Both the position numbers and the translations under genes were made by a program. Of a stretch of DNA of 64,000 bases, positions 29,101-37,316 are shown one piece after another. The notes beneath the pieces were generated by a model. That model was given only the letters and a program-made list of their open reading frames with translations, made no database searches and had not been told where the DNA came from. Position 1 is the first letter of the stretch. Each line of letters opens with the position of its first letter. The DNA lies in assembly GCA_021851865.1 (NCBI GenBank), contig JAJZBU010000003.1, forward strand, positions 43,505 through 107,504, in the 5' to 3' direction. Origin of the DNA: Pseudomonadota bacterium. Its GTDB lineage: Bacteria; Pseudomonadota; Gammaproteobacteria; Pseudomonadales; Moraxellaceae.

Positions 29101-29425
29101 CCTGCTCGCGCTCCCAGGCCTCCTCGTCGCGGCGATCCGCCATCAGCGACCAAAGCAGAGCGGCGACGTGCGGACAACTGCCACCGAGCAGGCAGCTGCA
29201 GGTCTCCGCCATGCGCAGACGCTTGGCCTCACGTTTGACCGAAAGATCGACCTTGATGTTCTGCCGCTGTCCCAGCTTCAGGCGGGCGCGCCAGCGCATC
29301 GCCGACTCATCGCTGCGCTCAAGCTCGATGAGCAGACGCCCCTCGCGGAACAGGCGCAAGCCGGCGTGCCGCTCCTGCGCCCCGAGCGTCGACAGCAGCT
29401 GGCTGAACTCGGCACTGGTGAGCAT
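26168..29425 (-). CDS. SWI2/SNF2 family helicase with SWIM zinc finger
   Basis: A 1085-residue DNA-dependent ATPase. A SWIM zinc finger of the CxC...CxH type sits at residues 76-86 (CSCLLGGSCPH). A long middle region without clear motifs follows (about 100-600), then the SNF2 core: Walker A region LLADDMGLGKTLQTIA near 640, DEAQ box VCDEAQQIKNHRTQ near 737, LTGTPMENHLGELWSLFD, and C-terminal helicase motifs LLSLKAGGVGLNLTAAD and DRAYRIGQDKPV. Bacterial proteins of this build are widespread; their function is poorly known. It begins 10 bases after uvrD on the same strand, which suggests a link to DNA repair. Confidence 0.9.
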   Translation of the reverse strand: MLTSAEFSQLLSTLGAQERHAGLRLFREGRLLIELERSDESAMRWRARLKLGQRQNIKVDLSVKREAKRLRMAETCSCLLGGSCPHVAALLWSLMADRRDEEAWEREQGLDQELFPPPPPPAETTPLPAYRLLPEEREGEPVLQILRVELDSGSQGGRPGTRAYPEAYLERLTQEVDREIDALLRQELDHRAYLRLSAPGLAALLEGLLRSERCFVGERALRLHRVAARQVAWSWMQEQERWSFSVPYVAGEQLLLRGRPAQLLDLRDASLCVLDSELAPAAYDELVAHGVWQEEELLAQLPRLRPRLQDWGIAVPAVLTAQELIRGELPRPQLRFYRHRSVWQGVARDRLLAHLSFVYAGHVVPALPMEARSVLRLSDRRVLIERQRQAEQQLLACLAPLQPMLRTLGWQCPEEISYELGLRHDDVESWLPVLSGLPELLAEGWRIDIDDDFPWNFTTVDLNGWESEVREESEGWFDLSLRIDIGGQRVALLPLLIQALEAMSATAVQALLRQDAAADAHLTVLYRGQLLCLPLQRLHPLLTILGEMLEREPKLNTDAAGSLRLNRLDAAEFLQRSASTWQGGEALQRLGRELADFTGVEEVMAPPTLLAELRPYQRRGLSWMQFLDRHGLSGLLADDMGLGKTLQTIAHLCCLAATGRLQQPAMIVCPKSVLPNWRHELGRFAPHLRVLSLEGQRRDEAMSRLAEQDVVLTSYTLLARDIERLCTQPFRVLVCDEAQQIKNHRTQSARAIRRLQVTQRLALTGTPMENHLGELWSLFDMLLPGYLGHESLFRRLFRHPIEKAGDSELMRRLGRRIKPFMLRRTKVEVATELPAKTEIIQNVLIRDEQRDLYELVRASMDSHLRQVLQEKGLGRASFEILEALLKLRQVCCDPRLIKDGRYARQAPSAKLDYLMEVLPALLEEGRRILLFSQFTSMLDLIAAALRQAGIDFVTLTGSTSDRETPVQRFQAGEVPLFLLSLKAGGVGLNLTAADTVFIYDPWWNPAVENQAIDRAYRIGQDKPVFIYKLVCEGTVEERIIALQKRKAELAEGVYGDAARLNSLLTAEDLAALFRPLTAELSASDS

Positions 29426-29435
29426 CGCTACGGCC

Positions 29436-31601
29436 TCAGCTCGGCTCGAGACGGGCGTACTGAGCGATCAACCACTTCGCTCCGAGCTCGGCAAAATTGA
29501 CCTGAACACGCTGTTGTGGCCCCTGCCCCTCATAGGCGAGGACGACGCCTTCGCCCCAACGCGGATGGCGCACTCGCTGTCCGAGTGAGAGGCCGCCGGC
29601 GGCGGCGGCGCCAGCGGCGATCGCCGACGCCAGAGCGCTCTGACCGCTTCCACTTTGGCCACTCCCGCCGGCCCGCACCAACTCGAGCAAGTCGCTGGGA
29701 ATCTCGCTGAGAAAGCGCGAAGGCTGGGTGCTGCGCTCCTGGCCGTAGAGACGGCGCAGTTCGGCGTAGCTGAGATGCAGGTCGCGCATGGCGCGGGTGA
29801 TGCCGACGTAGCACAGCCGCCGTTCCTCTTCAAGCTGACCGGCCTGTACCGCCATCTCGTGCGGAAACAGGCCCTCTTCCAGGCCGACCAGAAATACGCG
29901 CGAAAACTCCAGGCCCTTGGCCGCGTGCAGGGTCATCAGCTGGACGGCGTCGTCGAACTCGCCGGCTTCGTGCTCACCCGCTTCCAAGGTGGCGTGATCG
30001 AGAAAAGCGGCGATGACGTCGTCCGCCGACTCTGTCGTCGCATCGAATTCACGCGCAGCTCCGATCAGTTCCTGCAAGTTCTCGACGCGCGCCAGGCCCT
30101 TCTCACCTTTCTCCTGGGCGTGATAAGCGCGGAGGCCGGAGTCTTCGATCACCTGGCGAAGACGCTCATGCAAGGGCAGCTCACGCGTCGCCTCGGCCAG
30201 ACCCTGCAGCAGCTGCAGATAGGCGCGTAAAGCGCTACTGGCGCGCGCCGGCAACCCCCCCGTCTGCACGATCTGGACGGCCGCCTGCCACAAGGAGCAG
30301 GCCTGGCTGCGCGCCTGTTCGCGAATGAGCTCGAGACTGCGCTCGCCGAGACCACGCGGCGGCAGATTGACGATGCGCTCAAAGGAGAGATCGTCGTCGG
30401 GATGGATCATCTGTCGCAGATAGGCCATGGCATTGCGCACCTCGGCGCGCTCGAAAAAGCGCAACCCGCCGTGGATGCGGTAGGGAATGCCAGCGCGGAT
30501 GAGCGCCTCTTCGAGAACGCGTGACATGGCATTGGAGCGATAGAGAATGGCGACCTCGTCGCGTCGCCGCCCCTCATCGATATGGCGCTGGATCTGGTTG
30601 GCGACGTACATCGCCTCGTCGAGGTCATTGAAGGCGCGGAACAGCTGCAGGGGCGCGCCTTCGCTCCGCTGCGTCCACAGCTCCTTGCCCAGGCGGCCGG
30701 CGTTGTGGGTGATGACGGCGTTGGCGGCGCGCAGGATGGGCGCCGTCGAACGGTAGTTCTGCTCGAGGCGGATGATGTCTGCATCCGGATATTGCTGGCG
30801 GAAATCACGGATGTGATCGATGCAGGCGCCGCGCCAGCCATAGATGCTCTGATCATCGTCGCCGACCACGGTGAGCATGGCGCCACCGCCGGCGAGCCTG
30901 CGCAGCCAGGCGTACTGGACACCATTGGTGTCTTGGAATTCGTCGACCAGGATATGGCGAAAGCGCTGCTGGTAATGCTGCAGCAGCGCCGCATCACGCT
31001 GCAGAAGTTCGCAGCAACGCAGCAAGATCTCAGCGAAGTCGATGACGCCGGCGCGCTGACAGGCTTGTTCATAGGCGAGATAGAGGCCCTGCATGGTGCG
31101 CTGATAGGGATCGCCGGCTTGCGCCGCCTGCGGGCGTCGCCCCTGCTCCTTCTCGCCATTGATGAAGCTCGCCATCTGTTTCGCCGGCCAGCGCTCCTCA
31201 TCCACGCCCTGCTCGCGCGCCACCCGTTTGATCAGCCGCAACTGATCATCGGCGTCGAGAATCTGGAAGGAAGCCGGCAGGTTGGCGGCGGCAGCATGCC
31301 GGCGCAGGAGGCGATGCGCCAGCCCATGAAAGGTGCCGACCCACAGACCCTCAACCGGTGTCCCGAGCAGCTCTTCGAGGCGGCTGCGCAGTTCCTGCGC
31401 CGCCTTGTTGGTAAAGGTGACCGCCAGCAGGCTGTGCGGCGACATGCCGTGCTCATGCACGCACCACGCCATGCGCCGCGTCAACACCCGCGTCTTGCCC
31501 GAACCGGCGCCGGCGAGCACCAGCAATTGCGGGGCGTCACTGCTGACGGCAGCGGCCTGCGCGGCATTGAGATCCTGCAACCCGGAAGAGCGAGGGGTCA
31601 T
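29436..31601 (-). CDS. uvrD: DNA helicase II UvrD
   Basis: 3'-5' helicase of mismatch and nucleotide excision repair. The 721-residue protein has Walker A AGAGSGKT (30-37), VTFTNKAAQEL, VGTFHGLAHRLLR, Walker B region ILVDEFQDTN, VGDDDQSIYGWRGA, LEQNYRS, and the C-terminal LMTLHAAKGLEFSRVFLVGLEEGLFPH. The tail is short, rich in Gly/Ala, and ends in the beta-rich segment RVRHPRWGEGVVL seen in UvrD that binds RNA polymerase. ATG 31601 begins MTPRSSGLQDLNAAQ, close to the normal start; an ATG at 31649 would add 16 residues. It is divergent from the c-di-GMP gene. Confidence 0.93.
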   Translation of the reverse strand: MTPRSSGLQDLNAAQAAAVSSDAPQLLVLAGAGSGKTRVLTRRMAWCVHEHGMSPHSLLAVTFTNKAAQELRSRLEELLGTPVEGLWVGTFHGLAHRLLRRHAAAANLPASFQILDADDQLRLIKRVAREQGVDEERWPAKQMASFINGEKEQGRRPQAAQAGDPYQRTMQGLYLAYEQACQRAGVIDFAEILLRCCELLQRDAALLQHYQQRFRHILVDEFQDTNGVQYAWLRRLAGGGAMLTVVGDDDQSIYGWRGACIDHIRDFRQQYPDADIIRLEQNYRSTAPILRAANAVITHNAGRLGKELWTQRSEGAPLQLFRAFNDLDEAMYVANQIQRHIDEGRRRDEVAILYRSNAMSRVLEEALIRAGIPYRIHGGLRFFERAEVRNAMAYLRQMIHPDDDLSFERIVNLPPRGLGERSLELIREQARSQACSLWQAAVQIVQTGGLPARASSALRAYLQLLQGLAEATRELPLHERLRQVIEDSGLRAYHAQEKGEKGLARVENLQELIGAAREFDATTESADDVIAAFLDHATLEAGEHEAGEFDDAVQLMTLHAAKGLEFSRVFLVGLEEGLFPHEMAVQAGQLEEERRLCYVGITRAMRDLHLSYAELRRLYGQERSTQPSRFLSEIPSDLLELVRAGGSGQSGSGQSALASAIAAGAAAAGGLSLGQRVRHPRWGEGVVLAYEGQGPQQRVQVNFAELGAKWLIAQYARLEPS

Positions 31602-31846
31602 GAATGCATCCAGTCGACCATGCAAAACAGAGAGTATGCCAGAAGGCATCAGGTAAAGGCACGATGCACACGCATTCCGCCAACACGCATCACCGATGAT
31701 CTGATAAGAGTTAACAAGCCTGGGTGATTGTGATAGTTTGCCGAGCTAAGTGTTGTACTCGTGTGGTACAGGTCAAGGATGCCCTCCTCACTCCTATAAA
31801 AATTCCAAGAGAAGTGGTATTTCTCGTCTTTCGGCGAGGTTGCAGG

Positions 31847-34750
31847 ATGTCCGAACAGCAAGTCATCGTCAGCGATACACCCGGCTCAAGGGGAAGGGCC
31901 ATCGACATGGAAAAGCCTTCGCGACTGCGCCAGGCTCTAGAGGCCCGGCAAGTCCACCAAGTGATGAGCCAAGCGCCTTTCTTTATCGTCGTCTCGGTGG
32001 CTTGCGCCCTCATCGCCACCGCCATCTACTGGAACCAGCCAGAGCCCGGACACCTTTCCCTCCTGCTCTGGGACGGGCTGTTCACCGCCGCCTCGCTGAT
32101 GCGCTCGATCATGGTCCTCGGTTACCGCATCGATCCGCACAGCCATAGCACCCACTTCTGGCATCACGCCATCCTCGTCAATGCCCTCGGCTTCGGTGCC
32201 CTGTGGGGTGGCGCGGGCATGGTCATCAACCCCTTCTTTCTCAACAGCGAACCTTCCTCTTTCGCCCACCACGCCCTTCTCGCCGCCCTCATCACCTGCC
32301 AGAACATCGCCGCTCTCGCCGCCTATGCCACGCATCTGCCGGCTTTTCTGGCCTACAGCCTGTTCAGCCTGCTGCCGGTCAGCATCAATCTGCTGGCCTC
32401 CGGCGAGCACCTCGCGCAGATCATGGGAATGATCGCCCTGCTCTTTCTCGGCGTACTCATCTTCAGCGGCTATCAGATCCATCGCATGTCGCGGCACGCG
32501 CACTGGCTGCAATCGAAGAACGAGGCTCTCATCCACGTCCTCGAGCACTCCAAGAAAGACATGCTCGACATGACCCAGAAGCTGGCGCTCGAGATCTATG
32601 AGCGCAGCAACGCCGAGACGCGCCTGCAGGACATCAACGCCACCCTCGAAAGTCATGTACGCGAGCGCACGCGTGCCCTCACCCGTCTCAACACCGAGCT
32701 GCGCCGCAGCGAGCAGCGCCTGACCCTGGCGATGAGCGCCGCCGGCCTCGGCATGTGGGACTGGCACATCCCAAGTGACGTCACCTATCACTCCAATTTC
32801 GAGCAATTGCTCGGTTTTTCCAGCCATGAACTGAAAGGCTTCATGGGCCATCTCAAGCCGCTGGTGCACCCCGACGACCATATGACCGTGAAGCGCGCCC
32901 TGGTCCTGCACATGCGCCACCCGGAGACGCCCTACCACGCCTGCTATCGCATGCGTCACCGCGATGGCCGCTGGATCTGGGTCGAGGACCACGGTCGTGT
33001 CATCACCCACGAGCACGGCAAGCCGGCGCGCATGATCGGCGTGCGCCGCGACATCTCGGCGCAACGCGAACAGGAACAAGGGCTGCGTCTGGCGGCTTCG
33101 GTGTTCAGTTCCGCCGAGGAAGGCATCTTCGTCCTCGACAATCACTTCACCTATCTGACGGTCAACCCGCATTTCATGACCCTGACCGGCTACAACGACC
33201 TCGAACTGATCGGTCATCGCTTCGATGACCCGACCCTGCGCCTCAACGCCCGTTTCTTCTTCAGCCAGATCATCCAGACCCTGACGCAGGAAGGCTCCTG
33301 GGCCGGCGAGTTCACTGACTATCGCAAGGACAGCAGCTCGATCCGTCTGTGGATGCGCGTCTCCGCCGTGCGTGACGAGCGCCAGCGGGTGACCCACTAC
33401 GTCGGCCTGTTCACCGATGTGAGCAGCCGACAGGAGGCCGAGGAGCGCCTGAGCTATCTCAACAACTACGACAAACTCACCGGTTTTGCCAACCGCAGCC
33501 TCTTCCGCGACCGCCTGCACGCCGCCCTGCAAAGAGCGCGCGAGGTCGCCTGTCGGGTCGCCCTGATCTTCATGGATCTCGACCGCTTCAAGCAGATCAA
33601 CGACACCCTCGGCCACGAGGTCGGCGACGAACTCCTGCGGCAGGTGGCGAAGCGCATCAGCGACAGCAAACTCGGCGCCTCGATGGACACCGTGGCGCGC
33701 GTCGGCGGTGATGAGTTCACCCTGATCATCGAGAACTACGACGACCGCAGCGAGCTTGAGGGCATCTGCGAACGCCTCATCGGCGAAATGAAACGCTCTT
33801 TCCGTATCGGCGAGCATGAACTCCTGCTCGGCGCCTCGATCGGCATCAGCCTCTTTCCCGAACATGGCCGCGACCTGCAGGTCCTGCTCAATCACGCCGA
33901 CATCGCCATGCATCAGGCGAAGCGCATCGGCGGCAACACCTATCGCTTCTACACCGAAGATCTGCGCGCCACCTCGCTCGAGCAGCTCACCCTCGAAACC
34001 TCGCTGCGCAAGGCCATCTTCCGTGAGGAGTTCGTCGTCCATTATCAGCCCAAGATGTGCCTGAGTAGCCGCCGCATCGTCGGGGTGGAGGCCCTGGTGC
34101 GCTGGAATCATCCGAACATGGGGCTGCTGACGCCGGGTGAGTTCATCCCCCTCGCCGAGGAGTCCGGCCTGGTCTCGGCCATCTCCGAGCTGGTGCTCAA
34201 CCGCGCCTGCGAGCAGGTGCAGTTCTGGCGCGAGGCTGGCCTCGGCGACATCCGCACCTCGGTCAACATCGCCGCGCACCAGCTGCGCAAGGGCGATCTC
34301 ATCCAGATCATCGAGCGCACCGTCAATCGCTTCGGCATCGATCCCAGCCTGCTCGAGCTCGAGCTCACCGAATCGACCCTGATGGAAGACGCCGAGAGCA
34401 ATCTGAGCACGCTCAACGCCTTGCGCGATATGGGCATCCAACTGTCCCTCGACGACTTCGGCACCGGCTACTCCTCCCTCGCCTACCTGAAGCGTTTTCC
34501 CATCGACGTCCTCAAGATCGATCAGGGCTTCATCCGTGACATCGGCAAGAGCCCCGACGACGAGGCCATCACCCGCGCCATCATCGCCATGGCGCACAGC
34601 CTCGGCATGAAGGTGGTGGCGGAAGGGGTCGAAACGGAAGCCGTCCTCGACTTCCTCTGCGCCGAGGGCTGCGACATGATCCAGGGCTATTTCATCAGCC
34701 GGCCGATGCCCGAGGCACAGGTCTCGGAGCTGCTCCTGCGTCAGGCCTAA
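31847..34750 (+). CDS. Membrane PAS-GGDEF-EAL c-di-GMP signalling protein
   Basis: A 967-residue protein that can both make and break cyclic di-GMP. The N-terminal third has about six hydrophobic helices (roughly 45-210) with His-rich loops (HSHSTHFWHH). A coiled-coil linker follows, then two PAS domains (about 285-400 and 415-530), GGDEF near 619 (VGGDEF intact) and an EAL domain with EALVRW near 747 and DDFGTGYSSL. Both catalytic signatures look intact, so the direction of activity cannot be read from sequence. The ATG at 31847 gives the most compact N-terminus; the frame is open 41 codons further. It overlaps the convergent amidotransferase gene by four bases. Confidence 0.9.
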   Translation: MSEQQVIVSDTPGSRGRAIDMEKPSRLRQALEARQVHQVMSQAPFFIVVSVACALIATAIYWNQPEPGHLSLLLWDGLFTAASLMRSIMVLGYRIDPHSHSTHFWHHAILVNALGFGALWGGAGMVINPFFLNSEPSSFAHHALLAALITCQNIAALAAYATHLPAFLAYSLFSLLPVSINLLASGEHLAQIMGMIALLFLGVLIFSGYQIHRMSRHAHWLQSKNEALIHVLEHSKKDMLDMTQKLALEIYERSNAETRLQDINATLESHVRERTRALTRLNTELRRSEQRLTLAMSAAGLGMWDWHIPSDVTYHSNFEQLLGFSSHELKGFMGHLKPLVHPDDHMTVKRALVLHMRHPETPYHACYRMRHRDGRWIWVEDHGRVITHEHGKPARMIGVRRDISAQREQEQGLRLAASVFSSAEEGIFVLDNHFTYLTVNPHFMTLTGYNDLELIGHRFDDPTLRLNARFFFSQIIQTLTQEGSWAGEFTDYRKDSSSIRLWMRVSAVRDERQRVTHYVGLFTDVSSRQEAEERLSYLNNYDKLTGFANRSLFRDRLHAALQRAREVACRVALIFMDLDRFKQINDTLGHEVGDELLRQVAKRISDSKLGASMDTVARVGGDEFTLIIENYDDRSELEGICERLIGEMKRSFRIGEHELLLGASIGISLFPEHGRDLQVLLNHADIAMHQAKRIGGNTYRFYTEDLRATSLEQLTLETSLRKAIFREEFVVHYQPKMCLSSRRIVGVEALVRWNHPNMGLLTPGEFIPLAEESGLVSAISELVLNRACEQVQFWREAGLGDIRTSVNIAAHQLRKGDLIQIIERTVNRFGIDPSLLELELTESTLMEDAESNLSTLNALRDMGIQLSLDDFGTGYSSLAYLKRFPIDVLKIDQGFIRDIGKSPDDEAITRAIIAMAHSLGMKVVAEGVETEAVLDFLCAEGCDMIQGYFISRPMPEAQVSELLLRQA

Positions 34751-35451
34751 AGCTGGTCGAGCCAGGCACCGAGGGCCGCGACGCAGGCACGGCGCAAGGC
34801 GGCGGCGTGCTGCTCACTGGTATGGCGCAGATGCACGACGTCGATGCCGGCGGCCGTCAGCTCGCAAGCGTGTCCGACGTACCAGGACTGCAGATGCTGC
34901 GCGTCGACCTCGGGATGAAACTGCAGGGCCAGGGTGTGGCGGCCGAGAGCGAAGGCCTGCTCCGGATAACGCGGCGTCGACGCCAGATGCCAGACGCCCG
35001 CCGGACGCTCCCAAGTGTCGCCATGCCAGTGCAGCACCGCCACGTCGGTCGCCACCAGGGGGGCGAACCAGGGCGCGCGTGACAGATCCTCACCCGCCAT
35101 CAAAGGTGCCCAGCCGAGCTCTTTGCCGGCCGTGCCCGGATGCACGCGCGCGCCGAGGGCGGCGGCGATGAGCTGGGCGCCGAGACAGATGCCGAGCAGC
35201 GGGCGCTGCGCCTGCAGACGGCGACGCAAGGCGGCGATCTCGGCGCTGAGAAAAGGATAGCGCTGCTGTTCATAGACGCCGATCGGCCCGCCCATCACCA
35301 GCCATAGACCCGGCTCTTCCGGGATGACCCGGTCCCAGTCCAAAGTGCAGGCGTCGTGCTGATGCAGGGCATAACCACGCTGCAGGAGGAGCTCGGCGAG
35401 GGTGCCGGCGTTCTCAAAAGCGACGTGGGTGAAGATATGGGCTACAGGCAT
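34747..35451 (-). CDS. Class I glutamine amidotransferase-like protein (GMP synthase-like)
   Basis: A 234-residue free-standing amidotransferase domain. The nucleophile elbow GICLGAQ contains Cys89, and FHPEV gives the catalytic His, with the Glu two residues later. The oxyanion region MGGPIGVYEQ is typical. Free-standing members such as YfeJ are annotated as GMP synthase-like, but they lack the synthase domain and their amide acceptor is unknown. It follows the TMEM175-like gene by 12 bases on the same strand and ends against the c-di-GMP gene. Confidence 0.87.
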   Translation of the reverse strand: MPVAHIFTHVAFENAGTLAELLLQRGYALHQHDACTLDWDRVIPEEPGLWLVMGGPIGVYEQQRYPFLSAEIAALRRRLQAQRPLLGICLGAQLIAAALGARVHPGTAGKELGWAPLMAGEDLSRAPWFAPLVATDVAVLHWHGDTWERPAGVWHLASTPRYPEQAFALGRHTLALQFHPEVDAQHLQSWYVGHACELTAAGIDVVHLRHTSEQHAAALRRACVAALGAWLDQL

Positions 35452-35463
35452 GTCATCGTCTCC

Positions 35464-36066
35464 TCATCGTCCAGGTCGCGCCGGCTCGTCGGCGATACGC
35501 AGCGCTCTCTCGATGCGGCGATCGGGGATCAGCCAGAGCAGAGCGACGACGACGAAGAGCCCTTGCGCCGCGATCGGCGCGACGACGGCCAGACATAAAG
35601 CCAGGGTATAGCACAACAGCGACAGTTTGCCTTTCCCGTCGGCACCGATGGCACGTCGTAGCCAGGCCCCGTTGCCGTCCTGATCCATGATCAGGCGCTG
35701 CAACAGAAAATAGGCGAGGGCCGCCATGAGCAGGATGAGGCCATAGACGAAGGTCGGCAAAACCGCGCCCGGATACTCGCCCAACCAGCGCGTCGCCCAG
35801 GGAATGAGCGACAACCAGAACAACAGGTGCAGATTGGCCCAGAGTATGGCGCCGGAGACGCGCTGCAGGGCGTGCACGAGATGGTGGTGATTGTTCCAGT
35901 AGATGGCGACGTAGACAAAGCTGAGCAGATAGCCGAGAAAGGACGGCAGCAGTGCGGCGAGCGCCGCTGCCGTGGCTGCCGCCGGGGCATGCAGGTCGAG
36001 CACCATGATGGTGATGATGATGGCCAGCACGCCATCGCTGAACGCTTCCATCCGCCCTTTACCCAT
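35464..36066 (-). CDS. TMEM175 / DUF1211 family membrane protein, putative potassium channel
   Basis: A 200-residue membrane protein with six predicted helices. The family signature RMEAFSDGV (RxxxFSD) lies in the first helix at residues 5-13, and the following segment IITIMVLDL matches the pore-lining helix of bacterial TMEM175. The C-terminal half is NNHHHLVHALQRVSGAILWANLHLLFWLSLIPW. Bacterial homologues conduct potassium weakly selectively. The ATG at 36066 places the motif close to the start; one at 36129 would add 21 residues. It is co-directional with the amidotransferase gene. Confidence 0.82.
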   Translation of the reverse strand: MGKGRMEAFSDGVLAIIITIMVLDLHAPAAATAAALAALLPSFLGYLLSFVYVAIYWNNHHHLVHALQRVSGAILWANLHLLFWLSLIPWATRWLGEYPGAVLPTFVYGLILLMAALAYFLLQRLIMDQDGNGAWLRRAIGADGKGKLSLLCYTLALCLAVVAPIAAQGLFVVVALLWLIPDRRIERALRIADEPARPGR

Positions 36067-36187
36067 CGCCGCTTCCCTAGCGCACCTAGCGTCTACGCCC
36101 ATGGTGACCGCGCCGATGCGGACGCGCAAGCAGCGCTTGTCAGCGACACCGCTTCATGCGACGCTGGTAAAAAAAGCGGTGCCCACC

Positions 36188-37228
36188 ATGCCCGATCCGA
36201 CGACAACCCCGGCACAACGCTGTGCCCAGCGTTTGGCGCAAGCCCTGAACACCACAGCGGCGCTGGCGCCGGCGGCGCCGGCTGACCTCGCCGACCTCAC
36301 CACCGCCGCCGCCATCGACCTGCGTCAGCGCGAACTGCAGGCGATCGACGACCTGCTGCGCGAGATCGACCGTCTCTACCGGCAGCAGAGCTTCATCGAT
36401 GAGCGCGGCCTGGTCGAGGATCTGTGCGCTCTCGACACCCGGGACGTACCCCGGGCCAGCGTCCTCGAATCGGTCTACGAACAACCCTTGCCCGCCCTCA
36501 CCCAGTTGTCGCTGGCACAAGGCCTCGATCTGATCAGCGAGGAGTACCGTTGTGCGCACCTCGGGCGGGCGCTGACCTGGCGTCGCTGCCTGATCATCGC
36601 CTATCGTCTACTCCTCGTCGAACCCCTGGCGCGCTGTCATGAACGCGCCCTCGACCCGGAATGGTTGTCGCGCTGGCGGCACGCCGCCGAACACAGCCGC
36701 CACGACGAACTGCAGGAGGTGTGGGCGCGCGTGCTCATCGCTGAGACCTGCGGCCAGGCGCATTTCAGCTTCGCCGACCTGCACGCCCTGCAGCTGCTCT
36801 CGGTCAGCGACATCGCCACCTTGCGTCTGCTCGCGCGCTGTCTCCTGGCGCCCGGTCTGTGGCGCGACGCGCACGGCTATTTTCGCGACAGCGTGCACGG
36901 ACCGCTGCTGCAGTCCCTCGAGGAGCAGGGCCTGTTGCTTGAGAACGCCAGGGTGGCGATCGCCCTGACGCAGACCGGATCGATGTGGCGCGGGGTTCTC
37001 TACTGTCGCAACAAGGCCCTGTTCATCAGCGCTCCGCGCCTGCCCGAACTGTCCATCCAGCGCGTCAGCGCGCGCGCTCGGCGACTGATGCAGCTGTGGC
37101 CGGAGCACGCCGACACCGCCTATCTGTTTGCCCTCGGCCAGGCCCTGAAGAACCAGGGCTGCGAGGTCGATCTCGGCGATTGCAGCGAGCAGGAGCAGGG
37201 CCTGTTCATCGAACGCGCCAGCCTCTGA
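36188..37228 (+). CDS. DUF2806/TIGR03899-like protein of unknown function
   Basis: A 346-residue soluble protein. A helical N-terminal part (LRQRELQAIDDLLREIDRLYRQQ) is followed by DPEWLSRWRHAAEHSRHDELQEVWARVLIAETCGQAHFSFADLHAL. The latter resembles the DUF2806 pattern in which a block of W-L-x-F-residues precedes a repeat about loss of active copies. The C-terminal part includes GVLYCRNKALFI and ends with a proline-free helix. No catalytic motif is seen. The start is weak: ATG 36188 has no clear ribosome site, and the frame is open upstream to 35972. Nothing around it suggests a function. Confidence 0.55.
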   Translation: MPDPTTTPAQRCAQRLAQALNTTAALAPAAPADLADLTTAAAIDLRQRELQAIDDLLREIDRLYRQQSFIDERGLVEDLCALDTRDVPRASVLESVYEQPLPALTQLSLAQGLDLISEEYRCAHLGRALTWRRCLIIAYRLLLVEPLARCHERALDPEWLSRWRHAAEHSRHDELQEVWARVLIAETCGQAHFSFADLHALQLLSVSDIATLRLLARCLLAPGLWRDAHGYFRDSVHGPLLQSLEEQGLLLENARVAIALTQTGSMWRGVLYCRNKALFISAPRLPELSIQRVSARARRLMQLWPEHADTAYLFALGQALKNQGCEVDLGDCSEQEQGLFIERASL

Positions 37229-37316
37229 CACCTACCGCCCATTGTCAGGCGCGGCGGCGCTGTCTATCCTGCAGACGTGCGCGCAAGACGTCGGCTGTTG
37301 CCATCGGGAGATGAAC

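Noticed and set aside
31937..34597. An 886-residue minus-strand open frame
   Set aside because: It is entirely antisense to the PAS-GGDEF-EAL gene, which has intact motifs. The antisense frame has no recognisable domain.
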